A stretch of 64,000 bases of DNA from an uncultured Prevotellaceae bacterium (GCA_902764705.1 CACWWZ010000001.1:112859-176858); one strand, 5' to 3'; shown: positions 51,269 to 60,626, numbered from the stretch's first letter. Numbers and translations: made by a program. The notes: generated by a model from the sequence alone, not told the origin.

Positions 51269-52072
51269 ATGAAGATTCCGGTCTTAAATAGCGTGAAAGC
51301 GATAGAACAGCAATATCGAACGGGCGAGGAACCGGTACTGGTTATATGTTCAGATAAAAATGCATACATCTGTAAGTATATGCGGTCGTCGTCTTCAGCT
51401 TTTAAGTTGGCTTGTGAACTGATAGGCTCACGTATGGCTATGGCATGGCAGTTAGAAACGCCAGATATCGCATTTGTACAGATCAAGTCGGCCCATTGGG
51501 CTGGACGGTTTGTACAACATAGTTTATCGGCTCCTTCGTTAGGAAGTAAACGGATGGAAGGTGTAGTAGATATAACTCCCTCTACTTATGGTGATATAGT
51601 TGCGACTACGGCTACACTACGCCAATTGATGAAAATAGCCCTCTTCGATTTTTGGATAGCCAATGAGGACCGCAATGCAAACAATGCTAATTTACTTTAT
51701 GACTTGGCACGTGGAAGGCTTATTTCCATAGATTATGGTTGTATCTTGAATACTGCGACTTTTGACTATGCGATGTCACAGTTGACCACGACTGACACAA
51801 TCCTATGGTCTGACTTGTTTCGGCATTTAGTAAAAGATAAAAACACAGTTACAATTGATGCTATTGTCGAGGAATTGGAGATGGCATATGCCGCATGTTT
51901 GAAACGGAGCGAAAGACAATTGAAGCAAATAGTAGATGAACTGCCCAAGGAATGGAATGTGCCTAGTAAGGTGATTGAAGAAAAACTACTACAGTTGTTT
52001 GATGAGCAATGGACTGCGGGAGTATGGGATAATTTTGTAGAATGTTTAAACGATAATTTGAGCAATGAGTAA
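51269..52072 (+). CDS. HipA-like kinase
   Basis: The 267-aa protein has a minimal HipA/PI3-PI4-kinase-like fold (HipA-like kinase family PF20613). The catalytic loop is in ALFDFWIANEDRNANNANLLYD near residue 130 (Asp-Arg-Asn), and the metal-binding Asp in LISIDYGCIL near 152. It is shorter than E. coli HipA and lacks its N-terminal subdomain. The 8-nt overlap with the DUF3037 gene marks a two-gene unit. Toxin action is not proven for this subfamily; a target protein has not been identified. Confidence 0.8.
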   Translation: MKIPVLNSVKAIEQQYRTGEEPVLVICSDKNAYICKYMRSSSSAFKLACELIGSRMAMAWQLETPDIAFVQIKSAHWAGRFVQHSLSAPSLGSKRMEGVVDITPSTYGDIVATTATLRQLMKIALFDFWIANEDRNANNANLLYDLARGRLISIDYGCILNTATFDYAMSQLTTTDTILWSDLFRHLVKDKNTVTIDAIVEELEMAYAACLKRSERQLKQIVDELPKEWNVPSKVIEEKLLQLFDEQWTAGVWDNFVECLNDNLSNE

Positions 52073-52427
52073 TTTGAAATATAGTATTATATATGCAGTG
52101 ATTCGCCCCGAGATTTCAGAGCAAGTCAGTGTGGGACTGATTATTGTGGATGGTGAACAGGTGGATGTGCGCTATTCCCGTCAGAAGCTGAATGCTCTTC
52201 AGGGACTATTTCCAGAGAAAGAGTACCGTTTTGTTACACGTGTGGTAAGTCAAATGAAACGAAACAAACGGGTGAAAACGGTTGAGGATGTGAACTATCT
52301 GACTCGTTACTCAAATAATCTGATTTCTTTCTCACCCCTTCAGAGTATTGATGTTTCTCCAACTGAGCAAAGTAAAGAATGGCTCTTTAGAAATTACGTA
52401 TATGATAGAATGAGACAAGCGGTATAA
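52065..52427 (+). CDS. DUF3037 protein, partner of the HipA-like kinase
   Basis: The 120-aa protein matches DUF3037: YSIIYAVIRPEISEQVSVGLIIVDGEQVDVRYS near the N-terminus and a helical C-terminal part. DUF3037 genes often follow a HipA-like kinase gene with overlap, as here (8 nt), which suggests a functional pair, perhaps regulator or antitoxin (inference). The stop codon lies 4 nt before the intact GT2 start codon, so the module ends exactly where the duplicated gene begins. Confidence 0.82.
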   Translation: MSNLKYSIIYAVIRPEISEQVSVGLIIVDGEQVDVRYSRQKLNALQGLFPEKEYRFVTRVVSQMKRNKRVKTVEDVNYLTRYSNNLISFSPLQSIDVSPTEQSKEWLFRNYVYDRMRQAV

Positions 52428-52431
52428 TTAT

Positions 52432-53286
52432 ATGTCAAGTTGGTACGATAAATATCTTTCTATCTATGGGAAATCCTTGGGGGAAATTCCAGGAACTGTA
52501 CTAGATGAAATCAAGGGGAAACTGACTGCTCAGCAAAGCCAAGAACCTTTAATTTCTATTGTGGTCATTGCATACAACGAAGAAAGGCGCTTGGCTGCCT
52601 GTCTTTGGTCGTTGAGTGAGTTGCAAACGAAATATCCGATAGAAATCCTGGGCGTAAATAACAATTCCACGGATCGAACGGAGGAAGTTTACCAACGTTT
52701 GGGATTACCTTATTTCAATGAAACTCAGCAAAGTCCAGGTTTTGCCCGTCAATGTGGCTTGGAACATGCTAAGGGTAAGTTCCATTTCTGTATCGATGCC
52801 GACACCTTCTATCCTCCTCGGTATGTGGACTTGATGATGACTAAACTGGGACTACCTGAGGTGTCATCTGTCAGTTCGTTTTGGAGTTTCTTCCCCGATG
52901 AGCAGCATTCGGCTATAGGATTGTTCTTCTTTGAACTGATCCGTGACACTTTTCTGTGGGTTCAACATTTCAAGCGTCCGGAACTCTGTGTTCGTGGAAT
53001 GGTGTTCGCCTTCAAAACCGATTTGGCTCGTCAAGTGAAGATTCGGACTGACATTCGGCGTGGCGAAGATGGTTCGCTGGCCTTGTCTCTTAAGCCGTAT
53101 GGAAAGATAGCTTTCCTCTATAATCGTAAGGCTCGCCCCATCACGGGATATGGAACGCTGAATGAAGGTAACTTGTTGCATAGTTTATGGAATAGAATGC
53201 GTGTTCAAATGAAAGGCATTTCTCGCATTTTCTACAAAACTGACCATTATGAAGATACAGAAGAGAATTTGATGCCACACAAATGA
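52432..53286 (+). CDS. Glycosyltransferase family 2
   Basis: The 284-aa protein has GT-A motifs: ISIVVIAYNEERRLAACLWSL after a 40-residue leader, GVNNNSTDRTEEV, and the DxD in HFCIDADTFYPPRYV near residue 121. A short hydrophobic part near residue 160 may touch the membrane. Its 5' end is duplicated at 51132-51178 on the far side of the HipA module. It overlaps the next GT4 gene by 4 nt. Confidence 0.9.
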   Translation: MSSWYDKYLSIYGKSLGEIPGTVLDEIKGKLTAQQSQEPLISIVVIAYNEERRLAACLWSLSELQTKYPIEILGVNNNSTDRTEEVYQRLGLPYFNETQQSPGFARQCGLEHAKGKFHFCIDADTFYPPRYVDLMMTKLGLPEVSSVSSFWSFFPDEQHSAIGLFFFELIRDTFLWVQHFKRPELCVRGMVFAFKTDLARQVKIRTDIRRGEDGSLALSLKPYGKIAFLYNRKARPITGYGTLNEGNLLHSLWNRMRVQMKGISRIFYKTDHYEDTEENLMPHK

Positions 53287-54377
53287 AAATAGTCTATCTA
53301 TATTCCTCCTTAGCCATCATGGGCGGCATAGAGCGCGTTCTAATTGACAAGATGAACTATCTTGTTAACCATGGTTATGAGGTATATATGATAACGTCTG
53401 ATCAAGGACAACATCCTATTCCTTATAAACTGGACGAGCGAGTTCATTTCTTTGACTTACAAATTCGTTTTCATAGTCAATATCAATTTCGGGGATGGCA
53501 AAGGTATCAAGAAGCTAAGCGGTTAAGACAATTATATCATCAATGTTTAAAGGAAAAGTTTCAGGAGATTAAACCAGATGTGATTGTTTGCACAACCTCA
53601 CAAGATGTTCATGGCTTGTTGTGCATTAAAGGTAGTATTCCTTTGGTTGTAGAATCTCATGTCAATTTCTTACATCCTGATACATGGTATCATAAGATTC
53701 AAACCCTATATAATAATTATTGGATTGGCAAAGCGGAAGCCGTCGTTACTATCACTCAGGGTGATGCCAATAATTGGAAGCATGTCAGTCGCTATGTGCA
53801 TGTGATACCCAATATTGTTCATTTAAATGAGAGCAGACGATTTAGTGATTGTTCCAATAAGCGGGCTGTTTTTGTGGGACGTTTGGTTGAACAGAAAGGC
53901 CTTCTTGATTTAATTAAAGTCTGGCGAATTGTTAATGAGCGTTATCCCGATTGGCAGTTGGACGTTTTTGGAGATGGTAAACTGGACTCTTTACCAGAGA
54001 TAAATCTATTTGTCCATCCTCCTACAGGTAATATCATGGAAGAGTATATTAATAGCTCCATGTTGTTGATGACGTCTGTCTATGAGCCTTTTGGTCTTGT
54101 CCTTCCTGAGGCGATGAGTTGCGGACTACCTGTTGTCGCTTTTGACTGCCCATATGGTCCTGCCGATATAATCAAGCATGGATCCAATGGCTTCCTCGTT
54201 CCTCATAGAGATGCCAACCTTTTTGCTGATTATATTTGTGAGTTAATGGAAAGCCAGGGACTACGACAAAATATGGGAGTGGCAGGCGTAAAATCTGCCC
54301 AACGTTATCAGGCAGACAATATCATGCCCCAGTGGCAGAGCTTGTTTTCCGACCTAACATCCAAGGAGCCTTTTTAA
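53283..54377 (+). CDS. Glycosyltransferase family 4 (paralogue D)
   Basis: The 364-aa protein has a GT-B fold: SSLAIMGGIERVLIDKMNYLV at the N-terminus, FVGRLVEQKGLLDLIKVW, and MTSVYEPFGLVLPEAMSCGLPVVAFDCPYGPADII with the E-x7-E motif. It is related to the GT4 proteins at 46-50 kb but more distant (no RREINF segment). Translationally coupled to the GT2 gene (ATGA overlap). Its 3' end overlaps the convergent acyltransferase gene by 56 nt. Confidence 0.9.
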   Translation: MKIVYLYSSLAIMGGIERVLIDKMNYLVNHGYEVYMITSDQGQHPIPYKLDERVHFFDLQIRFHSQYQFRGWQRYQEAKRLRQLYHQCLKEKFQEIKPDVIVCTTSQDVHGLLCIKGSIPLVVESHVNFLHPDTWYHKIQTLYNNYWIGKAEAVVTITQGDANNWKHVSRYVHVIPNIVHLNESRRFSDCSNKRAVFVGRLVEQKGLLDLIKVWRIVNERYPDWQLDVFGDGKLDSLPEINLFVHPPTGNIMEEYINSSMLLMTSVYEPFGLVLPEAMSCGLPVVAFDCPYGPADIIKHGSNGFLVPHRDANLFADYICELMESQGLRQNMGVAGVKSAQRYQADNIMPQWQSLFSDLTSKEPF

Positions 54378-55347
54378 GGAAAAAGAGGATAATAGGATAT
54401 AGAATCAGTATTACGACCAATGCTAATAGATAGGCTTCTACTGATGAATAAACATAGTGAACTGGAACGTGAAACACAGGTTTTAGAATACCGTATCTTA
54501 TAGTTCCTGCTGTCATCCAGTGTAACCCCAAAATTGCTATCGTCCCAATCGAATAGTTTATTACCATCTTCGAATGTATTCCATCCAACAGCTTACAGAA
54601 ATAGGTAAAGGATATTATTCCAAATAATACTGTTGGCCAAAAGGATATCATATGCAGTGTAAAGTTTGTCTCGTTTGCGTGATAATAAAAGGTAATGATA
54701 CTTAGAATAAATGATATGGAAAATAAAAACGAGTCTATCTTATGGTCACATTTCTCAAAACACTTGTATTGCCGACAAAGAAAACCCAAATAATAGAATG
54801 GTATGGATTTAAATAATCCAATAAATACTAGTTCACTAGTAAAATAGTTATATTTGCTGAGCGTATAAAGGAGTCCCCCCATTAAGCATAAACCTATCAT
54901 CATCCATTTTCTGTATTTTGTTTGACAACATATATCAAATAGGAGGTGCATGATAAGCAATGCTACTAAAAAATAAGTGACAGTATTCAATCCACATGAG
55001 ATGTATGTATTGTTTTGTAGGAAAAAGACCCCGATAATGGGTTTTAATGCTTCTGTGATGGAAGGTATGTTATGAAAAGTTAAATAATACTTTACTAACC
55101 AATAAGGATAGAAGAGTATATTATAGATAAAGTAGGGTACAATCAGTGTATGCCAATACTTTTGAAAGTTTGTCTTCAAATCAACTGGTACTTTCTTTAA
55201 ATATCCTGAATAAAAGAAAAAGGCTTGTACAATAAAGACCTCAAAATAAGTCACAGGTTGTGCCCCATGTCCTTGAGGGATATGAATAGGTACAACCAAA
55301 GCTATAGCCAAAAATTTCGCCCAATTAATCCAATTTATTCTTTGCAT
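54322..55347 (-). CDS. Acyltransferase 3 family membrane protein (O-acetyltransferase)
   Basis: From the ATG at 55345-55347 (MQRINWINWAKFL) the protein has 341 residues; the upstream extension contains the promoter. About ten membrane helices are visible, with the family start WAKFLAIALVVPIHIPQGHG (conserved His) and FFFYSGYLKK. Such proteins move acetyl groups across the membrane to surface sugars. The gene overlaps the convergent GT4 gene by 56 nt. Divergent from the gene at 55468. Confidence 0.85.
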   Translation of the reverse strand: MQRINWINWAKFLAIALVVPIHIPQGHGAQPVTYFEVFIVQAFFFYSGYLKKVPVDLKTNFQKYWHTLIVPYFIYNILFYPYWLVKYYLTFHNIPSITEALKPIIGVFFLQNNTYISCGLNTVTYFLVALLIMHLLFDICCQTKYRKWMMIGLCLMGGLLYTLSKYNYFTSELVFIGLFKSIPFYYLGFLCRQYKCFEKCDHKIDSFLFSISFILSIITFYYHANETNFTLHMISFWPTVLFGIISFTYFCKLLDGIHSKMVINYSIGTIAILGLHWMTAGTIRYGILKPVFHVPVHYVYSSVEAYLLALVVILILYPIILFFLKKAPWMLGRKTSSATGA

Positions 55348-55364
55348 TAGTCTTTCTTTTGCGA

Positions 55365-55443
55365 CAAAAGTAGCTATTTTATTTGATACGAACAAAACTT
55401 TTATTCATAAAACGATTAAAAATGTTTTTTTTTTGTATCTTTG
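55365..55443. promoter_or_regulatory. Divergent promoters of the acyltransferase and GINT1-like genes
   Basis: Minus strand: TACTTTTG (55372-55365) and TTTG (55396-55393), 20-bp spacer. Plus strand: TATCTTTG 55436-55443 without a clear -33 box. Confidence 0.75.
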
Positions 55444-55467
55444 CACTTGATTATACGTGAATGAACT

Positions 55468-56421
55468 ATGGCAAAAAGTATTTTAAAAGGATTCTTGAAG
55501 AAGAACGAAGATTTTGGCATCGCTGTCTATGAAAGCAATCAGTTCTCGTTTGACCATATTCAAGATCAGTGTTTGATTTTAAAACGTGATATAGACAGCG
55601 TATGGTGGAAATGGAAACCTATGTTGACGCAGGCAGATCCTTTCTTGTTCGTCAAAAATGATACGTTATATCTGTTTTTTGAAAAGGTATTTGCAGGTAA
55701 AAGAGAATGGGGACGAATTGCTATGACAAAAACGACGGATCTTGTTCACTGGACAAAGCCTGTTGATGTTCTTTCGTTATCTTATCATCTGTCCTTCCCG
55801 TTCGTGTTTGAGGATAATAGTGAGGTTTACATGATACCCGAGTCCAATGAAGCAGATGCTGTTTGCCTTTATAGAGCTAATGATGATTTAACGCAGTTTA
55901 CGTTTGTGCGAAATCTTGTCGAACAGTCTCGAACGAAAGATATTTGTTTTAACTTTTGTGATAGTCACATACTTAAAAAGGATGGTGTCTATTATTTGTT
56001 TACTTCAGTTTCATATAACTGGAAGTATGATTTGGAGTTGTATTATACGGAAGACTTGTTGAATGGCCAATTCCAGAAGCATCCGATGTCACCTGTTTGT
56101 AAAGGTAATGAATATGGTCGTTGTGGAGGCTCAATTCTTCATTTAGATGAATACTATTATCGTGTTACTCAAGACTGCCATGTGCGTTATGGTGAGAATA
56201 TCTCAATAATGAAGATAGATGGAATATCGCCTCTGTTTTACAAGGAATCTTTATTCAAACATAATATATTTATGACAGGGGATGATATATATCGTGATGG
56301 TGTACATCAATTAAATGTTGTGAAGTTTTGCGATAAATATATTTATGCCACAGATTTTCAATATTTGGAATGGAGTTGGTTTCAGGCATTCTCAAAGTTG
56401 TGTAGACATATGAAATTATAA
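55468..56421 (+). CDS. GINT1 N-terminal-like beta-propeller protein
   Basis: The 317-aa protein resembles the N-terminal domain of glucosamine inositolphosphorylceramide transferase 1 (GH43/GH68-like five-bladed propeller), found in bacterial polysaccharide clusters alone or fused to formyltransferases. Repeating blade motifs: ADPFLFVKNDTLYLFFE near residue 55, FPFVFEDNSEVYMIPESNEA, CDSHILKKDGVYYLFTS and RCGGSILHLDEYYYRVTQD. It may be a glycan-binding or glycosyltransferase-like enzyme; the reaction is not established. Own promoter; FkbH-like gene downstream. Confidence 0.75.
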   Translation: MAKSILKGFLKKNEDFGIAVYESNQFSFDHIQDQCLILKRDIDSVWWKWKPMLTQADPFLFVKNDTLYLFFEKVFAGKREWGRIAMTKTTDLVHWTKPVDVLSLSYHLSFPFVFEDNSEVYMIPESNEADAVCLYRANDDLTQFTFVRNLVEQSRTKDICFNFCDSHILKKDGVYYLFTSVSYNWKYDLELYYTEDLLNGQFQKHPMSPVCKGNEYGRCGGSILHLDEYYYRVTQDCHVRYGENISIMKIDGISPLFYKESLFKHNIFMTGDDIYRDGVHQLNVVKFCDKYIYATDFQYLEWSWFQAFSKLCRHMKL

Positions 56422-56512
56422 ATATTTTATTTAATAATTTGGAAACAAAAGTGGGAATTATAAATGAAAAATCGTGTTATTTCTCCTTTAGCATGAGTAA
56501 AACGTATTTATT

Positions 56513-58258
56513 ATGCAATCATTTAAGCAATTAAGAAAATATTGTAAGGAGAAAGAGCTGGTTGCAACAGTTCCTCGCATGGCTTTAGTAGGTGACACCG
56601 CCACTCAGTTTCTTGCTACTGCGCTACGTGGCGAAGCTATATTCAGAGGCTTTGATTTAAACCTGTTTGAAGCTGAGTATAACCAAGTGGAGCGTCAATT
56701 TTTGGATCCTTCCAGTGAATTATATGCATTTGATGCTGAGTATGTCGTTCTATTCCAGTCCACTCACAAATTGGGTGAATATCATAGCATGCTGGCTGAT
56801 TCCGAGCAGGTTATGGTAGCCGACAAACGTTTGGGTTTTATTGCATCCGCTTGTCAGAATCCACAGCTGACAGGTAAGAAGATTATTTGTATGAATTATC
56901 CTGAAATAGAGGATACTGTCTTTGGTAGTTATGCTAATCATGTTGAATCATCGTTTACTTATCAAGTTCGTAAACTGAATTATGGGCTGATGCAGTTGTC
57001 ATGTCAGAATGCGAATTTATTTATCTGCGATATTGCTGGTGTTCAGAATAAGATAGGGCGTGACCGGATGTTTGCTTCTAATGTGTATGTAAGTACGGAG
57101 ATGGTACTCTCGGTGGATGCCTTGCCGTATGTCGCTTCTCGGACAATGGATATTGTCAGTGCATTGCGTGGTCAGTTTAAGAAATGTCTGATTCTTGACC
57201 TTGATAATACCGTATGGGGTGGTGTAATAGGCGATGATGGCTTAGAGGGTATCCAATTGGGTCATGGTTTGGGGATTGGCAAGGCTTTTACTGAGTTCCA
57301 GATGTGGGTGAAAAAGTTGAAGCAGCGCGGGATTATTATTTGTGTAGCTTCTAAAAATAATGAAGAGACTGCCAAAGAACCTTTTGAAAAGCATCCGGAT
57401 ATGATTCTTAAGTTGGAGGATATTGCTGTTTTTATGGCTAATTGGGAAACAAAGGTTGATAATATCCGTGCTATTCAGCAGATTCTGAATATTGGTTTTG
57501 ATTCCATGGTGTTTTTGGATGACAACCCCTTCGAACGAAACATGGTTCGTGAGAATATTCCGGGTATTACTGTGCCTGAATTGCCGGAAGATCCTGGTGA
57601 GTATTTGGAGTTTCTGTATGGCGAGAATCTGTTTGAGACAGTATCTTATAGTGGGCTTGATAAGGACCGCACCAAACAATATCAAGTGGAAGCACAGCGT
57701 GTTTCGTTGCAGAAAACGTTTGCCAACGAGGCAGATTTTCTTAAGTCGTTAAATATGGTTTCTATTGTAAGTGGTTTTACAAAGTTTAATACACCACGTG
57801 TGGCTCAATTATCGCAGCGTAGTAATCAGTTTAACCTTCGTACGGTTCGTTATACTGAGGCAGACATTGAGGCTTTTGCTGCTGATATGGACGTGATAGA
57901 TTTGAGCTTTACTTTGGAGGATAAGTTCGGTGACAATGGCCTGATAGCTGTCATCATCATGAAAAAGCAAGATGAGGAGACTCTATTTGTTGATACATGG
58001 TTTATGAGTTGTCGCGTTTTGAAGCGAGGAATGGAGAACTTTACGTTAAACACGATGGTGGAACGAGCCAAGGCTGCTGGCTTCAAAAAAATAGTTGGTG
58101 AGTATTTACCGACGCCGAAGAATAAAATGGTGGAACTCCATTATCCTAATTTGGGATTTACCAGAGTGGAAGGAGCGGCAACAGCACAATACATGCTTGA
58201 CGTTGACAAATACGTTAAGAGAGATAATTATATAGAGATGAAGGCTGAAATCCATTAA
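56513..58258 (+). CDS. FkbH-like HAD-IIIC family protein
   Basis: The 581-aa protein has an N-terminal SGNH-like domain (about 20-190), a HAD-IIIC phosphatase domain with LILDLDNTVWGGVIGDDGLEGI (Asp-x-Asp near residues 228-230) and FLDDNPFERNMVRENIP, and a C-terminal GNAT-like domain (about 430-575). In polyketide pathways FkbH-type enzymes load a glyceryl unit from 1,3-bisphosphoglycerate onto an acyl carrier protein. An acyl carrier protein gene lies 2.4 kb away at 60627. In surface polysaccharide loci the product is not known. It converges with a 4-nt overlap on the SGNH gene. Confidence 0.87.
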   Translation: MQSFKQLRKYCKEKELVATVPRMALVGDTATQFLATALRGEAIFRGFDLNLFEAEYNQVERQFLDPSSELYAFDAEYVVLFQSTHKLGEYHSMLADSEQVMVADKRLGFIASACQNPQLTGKKIICMNYPEIEDTVFGSYANHVESSFTYQVRKLNYGLMQLSCQNANLFICDIAGVQNKIGRDRMFASNVYVSTEMVLSVDALPYVASRTMDIVSALRGQFKKCLILDLDNTVWGGVIGDDGLEGIQLGHGLGIGKAFTEFQMWVKKLKQRGIIICVASKNNEETAKEPFEKHPDMILKLEDIAVFMANWETKVDNIRAIQQILNIGFDSMVFLDDNPFERNMVRENIPGITVPELPEDPGEYLEFLYGENLFETVSYSGLDKDRTKQYQVEAQRVSLQKTFANEADFLKSLNMVSIVSGFTKFNTPRVAQLSQRSNQFNLRTVRYTEADIEAFAADMDVIDLSFTLEDKFGDNGLIAVIIMKKQDEETLFVDTWFMSCRVLKRGMENFTLNTMVERAKAAGFKKIVGEYLPTPKNKMVELHYPNLGFTRVEGAATAQYMLDVDKYVKRDNYIEMKAEIH

Positions 58259-59154
58259 CGGATTACAGCTTTCAACTCTTTAGTGATTATTGTGGAGAAT
58301 AATTCTGCTCCTGTTTTATTCATGTGTCCAAAATCGTAGAAGAGTTCCTTTTTCCCAACAAAGTTAGAATCTTTATAATGATCTAGGAAAGGTATTTGTC
58401 TCTTTTCTGCCAATACTCTTGGGTATTTGAATGCATCTTCTTTTGAACAAACATACATTGGAGAGACTATGATTACTAACTGGATATGATTGGTTTGACA
58501 GACATCTATAAATCGGTTTAGCAAATAGATACGATTACTATCTTTGGGGAATGGATATTCTTCAGCTTTTACGCCTATTGTATCTATTTCTCCGAAGAGT
58601 GGCTTCCATCCTTTTAGGGATCTATCCATAGTGCCTTGTTTGCCAGCCAATAAATTGGGAAGTTCGCCAGTATATCGGTAAACAGTAGAAAGTTTATAGG
58701 GCCAATAATTCCCTGATAGTTTCAGCATCTCATCGCAGCCTTCACTCATGCCACAGTAGGGAGCCAATGAACCTGCTCTTTCTGTACCAGAAAAGGGTAA
58801 TTCTAGCCATTCGCTTGGATGTATTTCTAGGACAATGGCTTTTGGAGTGTATCGCTCTAATATGTTACTAAGCAAGCCATAATGGAAATAGATGTTCTTA
58901 ATGCCCCAGTCACCTGCATTATAACAGGTTGTTCCTAATTCTTTTTCAAAAATTGACGGAATATAGTGATGTAGGCATCGGGAACTACCCATAAATAAAA
59001 TGGAATCTTGTGTCTTTGTACATGAATAGCTTATTTTGTAGGCATCAGTTGCGTTAGATGATTCATAAAGGGATTTTAGGACAAAACCTACGGATCTGTC
59101 AAATAAGAAAAATAAACAGATAGTTATTAGTATGCTTATGAATAGTTTTTTCAT
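58255..59154 (-). CDS. SGNH-like protein of the MBOAT operon (AlgJ/AlgX/DltD-like role)
   Basis: The 299-aa protein has an N-terminal membrane anchor (about 5-25) and an extracytoplasmic SGNH-like domain: the Ser block in ILFMGSSRCLHHY near residue 54 and the DxxH block in YDFGHMNKTGAELF near residue 278. An Asn in YNAGDWGIKN corresponds to block II. In alginate and lipoteichoic-acid systems such proteins work beside an MBOAT acyltransferase to acylate the polymer outside the membrane. It lies 5 nt after the MBOAT gene, in the order ACP, MBOAT, SGNH. Confidence 0.75.
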   Translation of the reverse strand: MKKLFISILITICLFFLFDRSVGFVLKSLYESSNATDAYKISYSCTKTQDSILFMGSSRCLHHYIPSIFEKELGTTCYNAGDWGIKNIYFHYGLLSNILERYTPKAIVLEIHPSEWLELPFSGTERAGSLAPYCGMSEGCDEMLKLSGNYWPYKLSTVYRYTGELPNLLAGKQGTMDRSLKGWKPLFGEIDTIGVKAEEYPFPKDSNRIYLLNRFIDVCQTNHIQLVIIVSPMYVCSKEDAFKYPRVLAEKRQIPFLDHYKDSNFVGKKELFYDFGHMNKTGAELFSTIITKELKAVIR

Positions 59155-59159
59155 CTGAT

Positions 59160-60617
59160 TCAGAATTGGAAGTAAATAAACTGATTGGAATCAAAAACTC
59201 CAAACAGTGCTATAGCGACAATCTCTATGGCAGTGGTTAACTCCCATCGATAGTTATCTACCCATTTGGGTAGACGTATTCTGTAATTAGGGAACCATTC
59301 GTCTCGAATATCAACATAGACGAGTGCAATAATGCATATAAAGGCATTTAGCATTGTAGCGTAGTCGATGAATAATCCTCCACTCAAATTCCTAGTAATT
59401 TGTATGGACATATCTACAACTTCGCCAATAGAATTTGCACGGAAAATAAATTGTCCTATCATGACTAATAAATAGGTTCCAATCATTTGAGCTATAAACT
59501 TGGGCATTGGCCAGCCTTTAGAAGTTGTTTGTATCTTTGACTTCTTGAAAAACTGACCGCTAAGCATGAGCGGAACAAATAAGAGTCCATGATAAACTCC
59601 AAAAACAAAGAAAGTCCAATTGGCCCCATGCCATAGTCCTACAAAAATCATGTTAATCATGATTGCTACAATGGTTCCATGAATTCCCCATTCCCTAAGA
59701 CGAATGTTACATGGCATGAAGACATAGTCTGTAAGCCAACTGGTCAGTGATATATGCCAGCGACGCCAGTATTCTGAGATATTGATTGCAAAAAATGGCC
59801 TTTTGAAGTTTGGTGCCACCTTAAATCCTAACATCAGTCCAACACCGATTGCCATTTCACTATATCCTCCGAAATCTGCATACATTTGAAGTGGGTAGAG
59901 TAGTGCTGCAAATATGATAGAAATAGCAGAGTGATGATTGTAGTTGTTCAGAATAGCACTGATATAGATGTCCAGTCTATCAGCAATACACATTTTTAAA
60001 AACATACCCCATAATACCATCCTGAACCCTTTCATCAAAGACTCACTGTCAAAAAGACGTGACTGCTTCAGTTGTTTAAGGAATGGCTTTGGCCTATCAA
60101 TAGGACCTGAAAGAATAGTTGGGAAAAATGCTATGAAGTTTGCATAGTCTATGAAGTTTTTCTCATGTGTGATTTTACCATGATAAATGTCAAGAACATA
60201 GCTCATGAGCTTAAATGAGAAGAAACTCAATCCAACAGGAACTAATAATTTAATGGTAGTCCACGACAAGTGTATACCTATTAAGGATGCTGCGGTGACA
60301 AATGATTCTGCAAAAAAGTTAAGATATTTGAAATAGAATAATGCCCCAACACCAATTATGACGGCAATATTCGTGAGCCACGAAGCAGCTTTTTCTTTAT
60401 TCTTTTTGATGCTCTTGTCAACCCCAAGCCCTAACAACCAGAATACAATGGACAAAACTGCTAATAGTCCTGCCATCTTCCAGCTTATTTGACCATAGAA
60501 CCAATAAGAACACGACAGCAAGAATCCGTTTTGAAGCTTACTATTTTGCTGACAGATATAATAGATTACTAATACCGCAAGGAAAAACCAAAGGAAAGCC
60601 AGAGAGTTGACGACCAT
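59160..60617 (-). CDS. MBOAT-family O-acyltransferase (AlgI/DltB-like)
   Basis: The 485-aa protein has about eleven membrane helices and the AlgI/PatA layout: FFPTILSGPIDRPKPFLKQL near residue 165, YADFGGYSEMAIGVGLMLGF, ISEYWRRWHISLTSWLTDYV (first conserved His), and FVGLWHGANWTFFVFGVYHG with the catalytic His near 330. It should pass an acyl group through the inner membrane to an extracytoplasmic acceptor. It stands between an ACP gene (9 nt upstream) and an SGNH gene (5 nt downstream), a DltB-DltC-DltD-like set. Confidence 0.92.
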   Translation of the reverse strand: MVVNSLAFLWFFLAVLVIYYICQQNSKLQNGFLLSCSYWFYGQISWKMAGLLAVLSIVFWLLGLGVDKSIKKNKEKAASWLTNIAVIIGVGALFYFKYLNFFAESFVTAASLIGIHLSWTTIKLLVPVGLSFFSFKLMSYVLDIYHGKITHEKNFIDYANFIAFFPTILSGPIDRPKPFLKQLKQSRLFDSESLMKGFRMVLWGMFLKMCIADRLDIYISAILNNYNHHSAISIIFAALLYPLQMYADFGGYSEMAIGVGLMLGFKVAPNFKRPFFAINISEYWRRWHISLTSWLTDYVFMPCNIRLREWGIHGTIVAIMINMIFVGLWHGANWTFFVFGVYHGLLFVPLMLSGQFFKKSKIQTTSKGWPMPKFIAQMIGTYLLVMIGQFIFRANSIGEVVDMSIQITRNLSGGLFIDYATMLNAFICIIALVYVDIRDEWFPNYRIRLPKWVDNYRWELTTAIEIVAIALFGVFDSNQFIYFQF

Positions 60618-60626
60618 GGTGAATGA

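Noticed and set aside
51269-52427. Proven toxin-antitoxin pair
   Set aside because: The kinase motifs and gene overlap fit a pair, but this short HipA-like subfamily lacks HipB, and no toxicity evidence can be drawn from sequence, so only a module is claimed.
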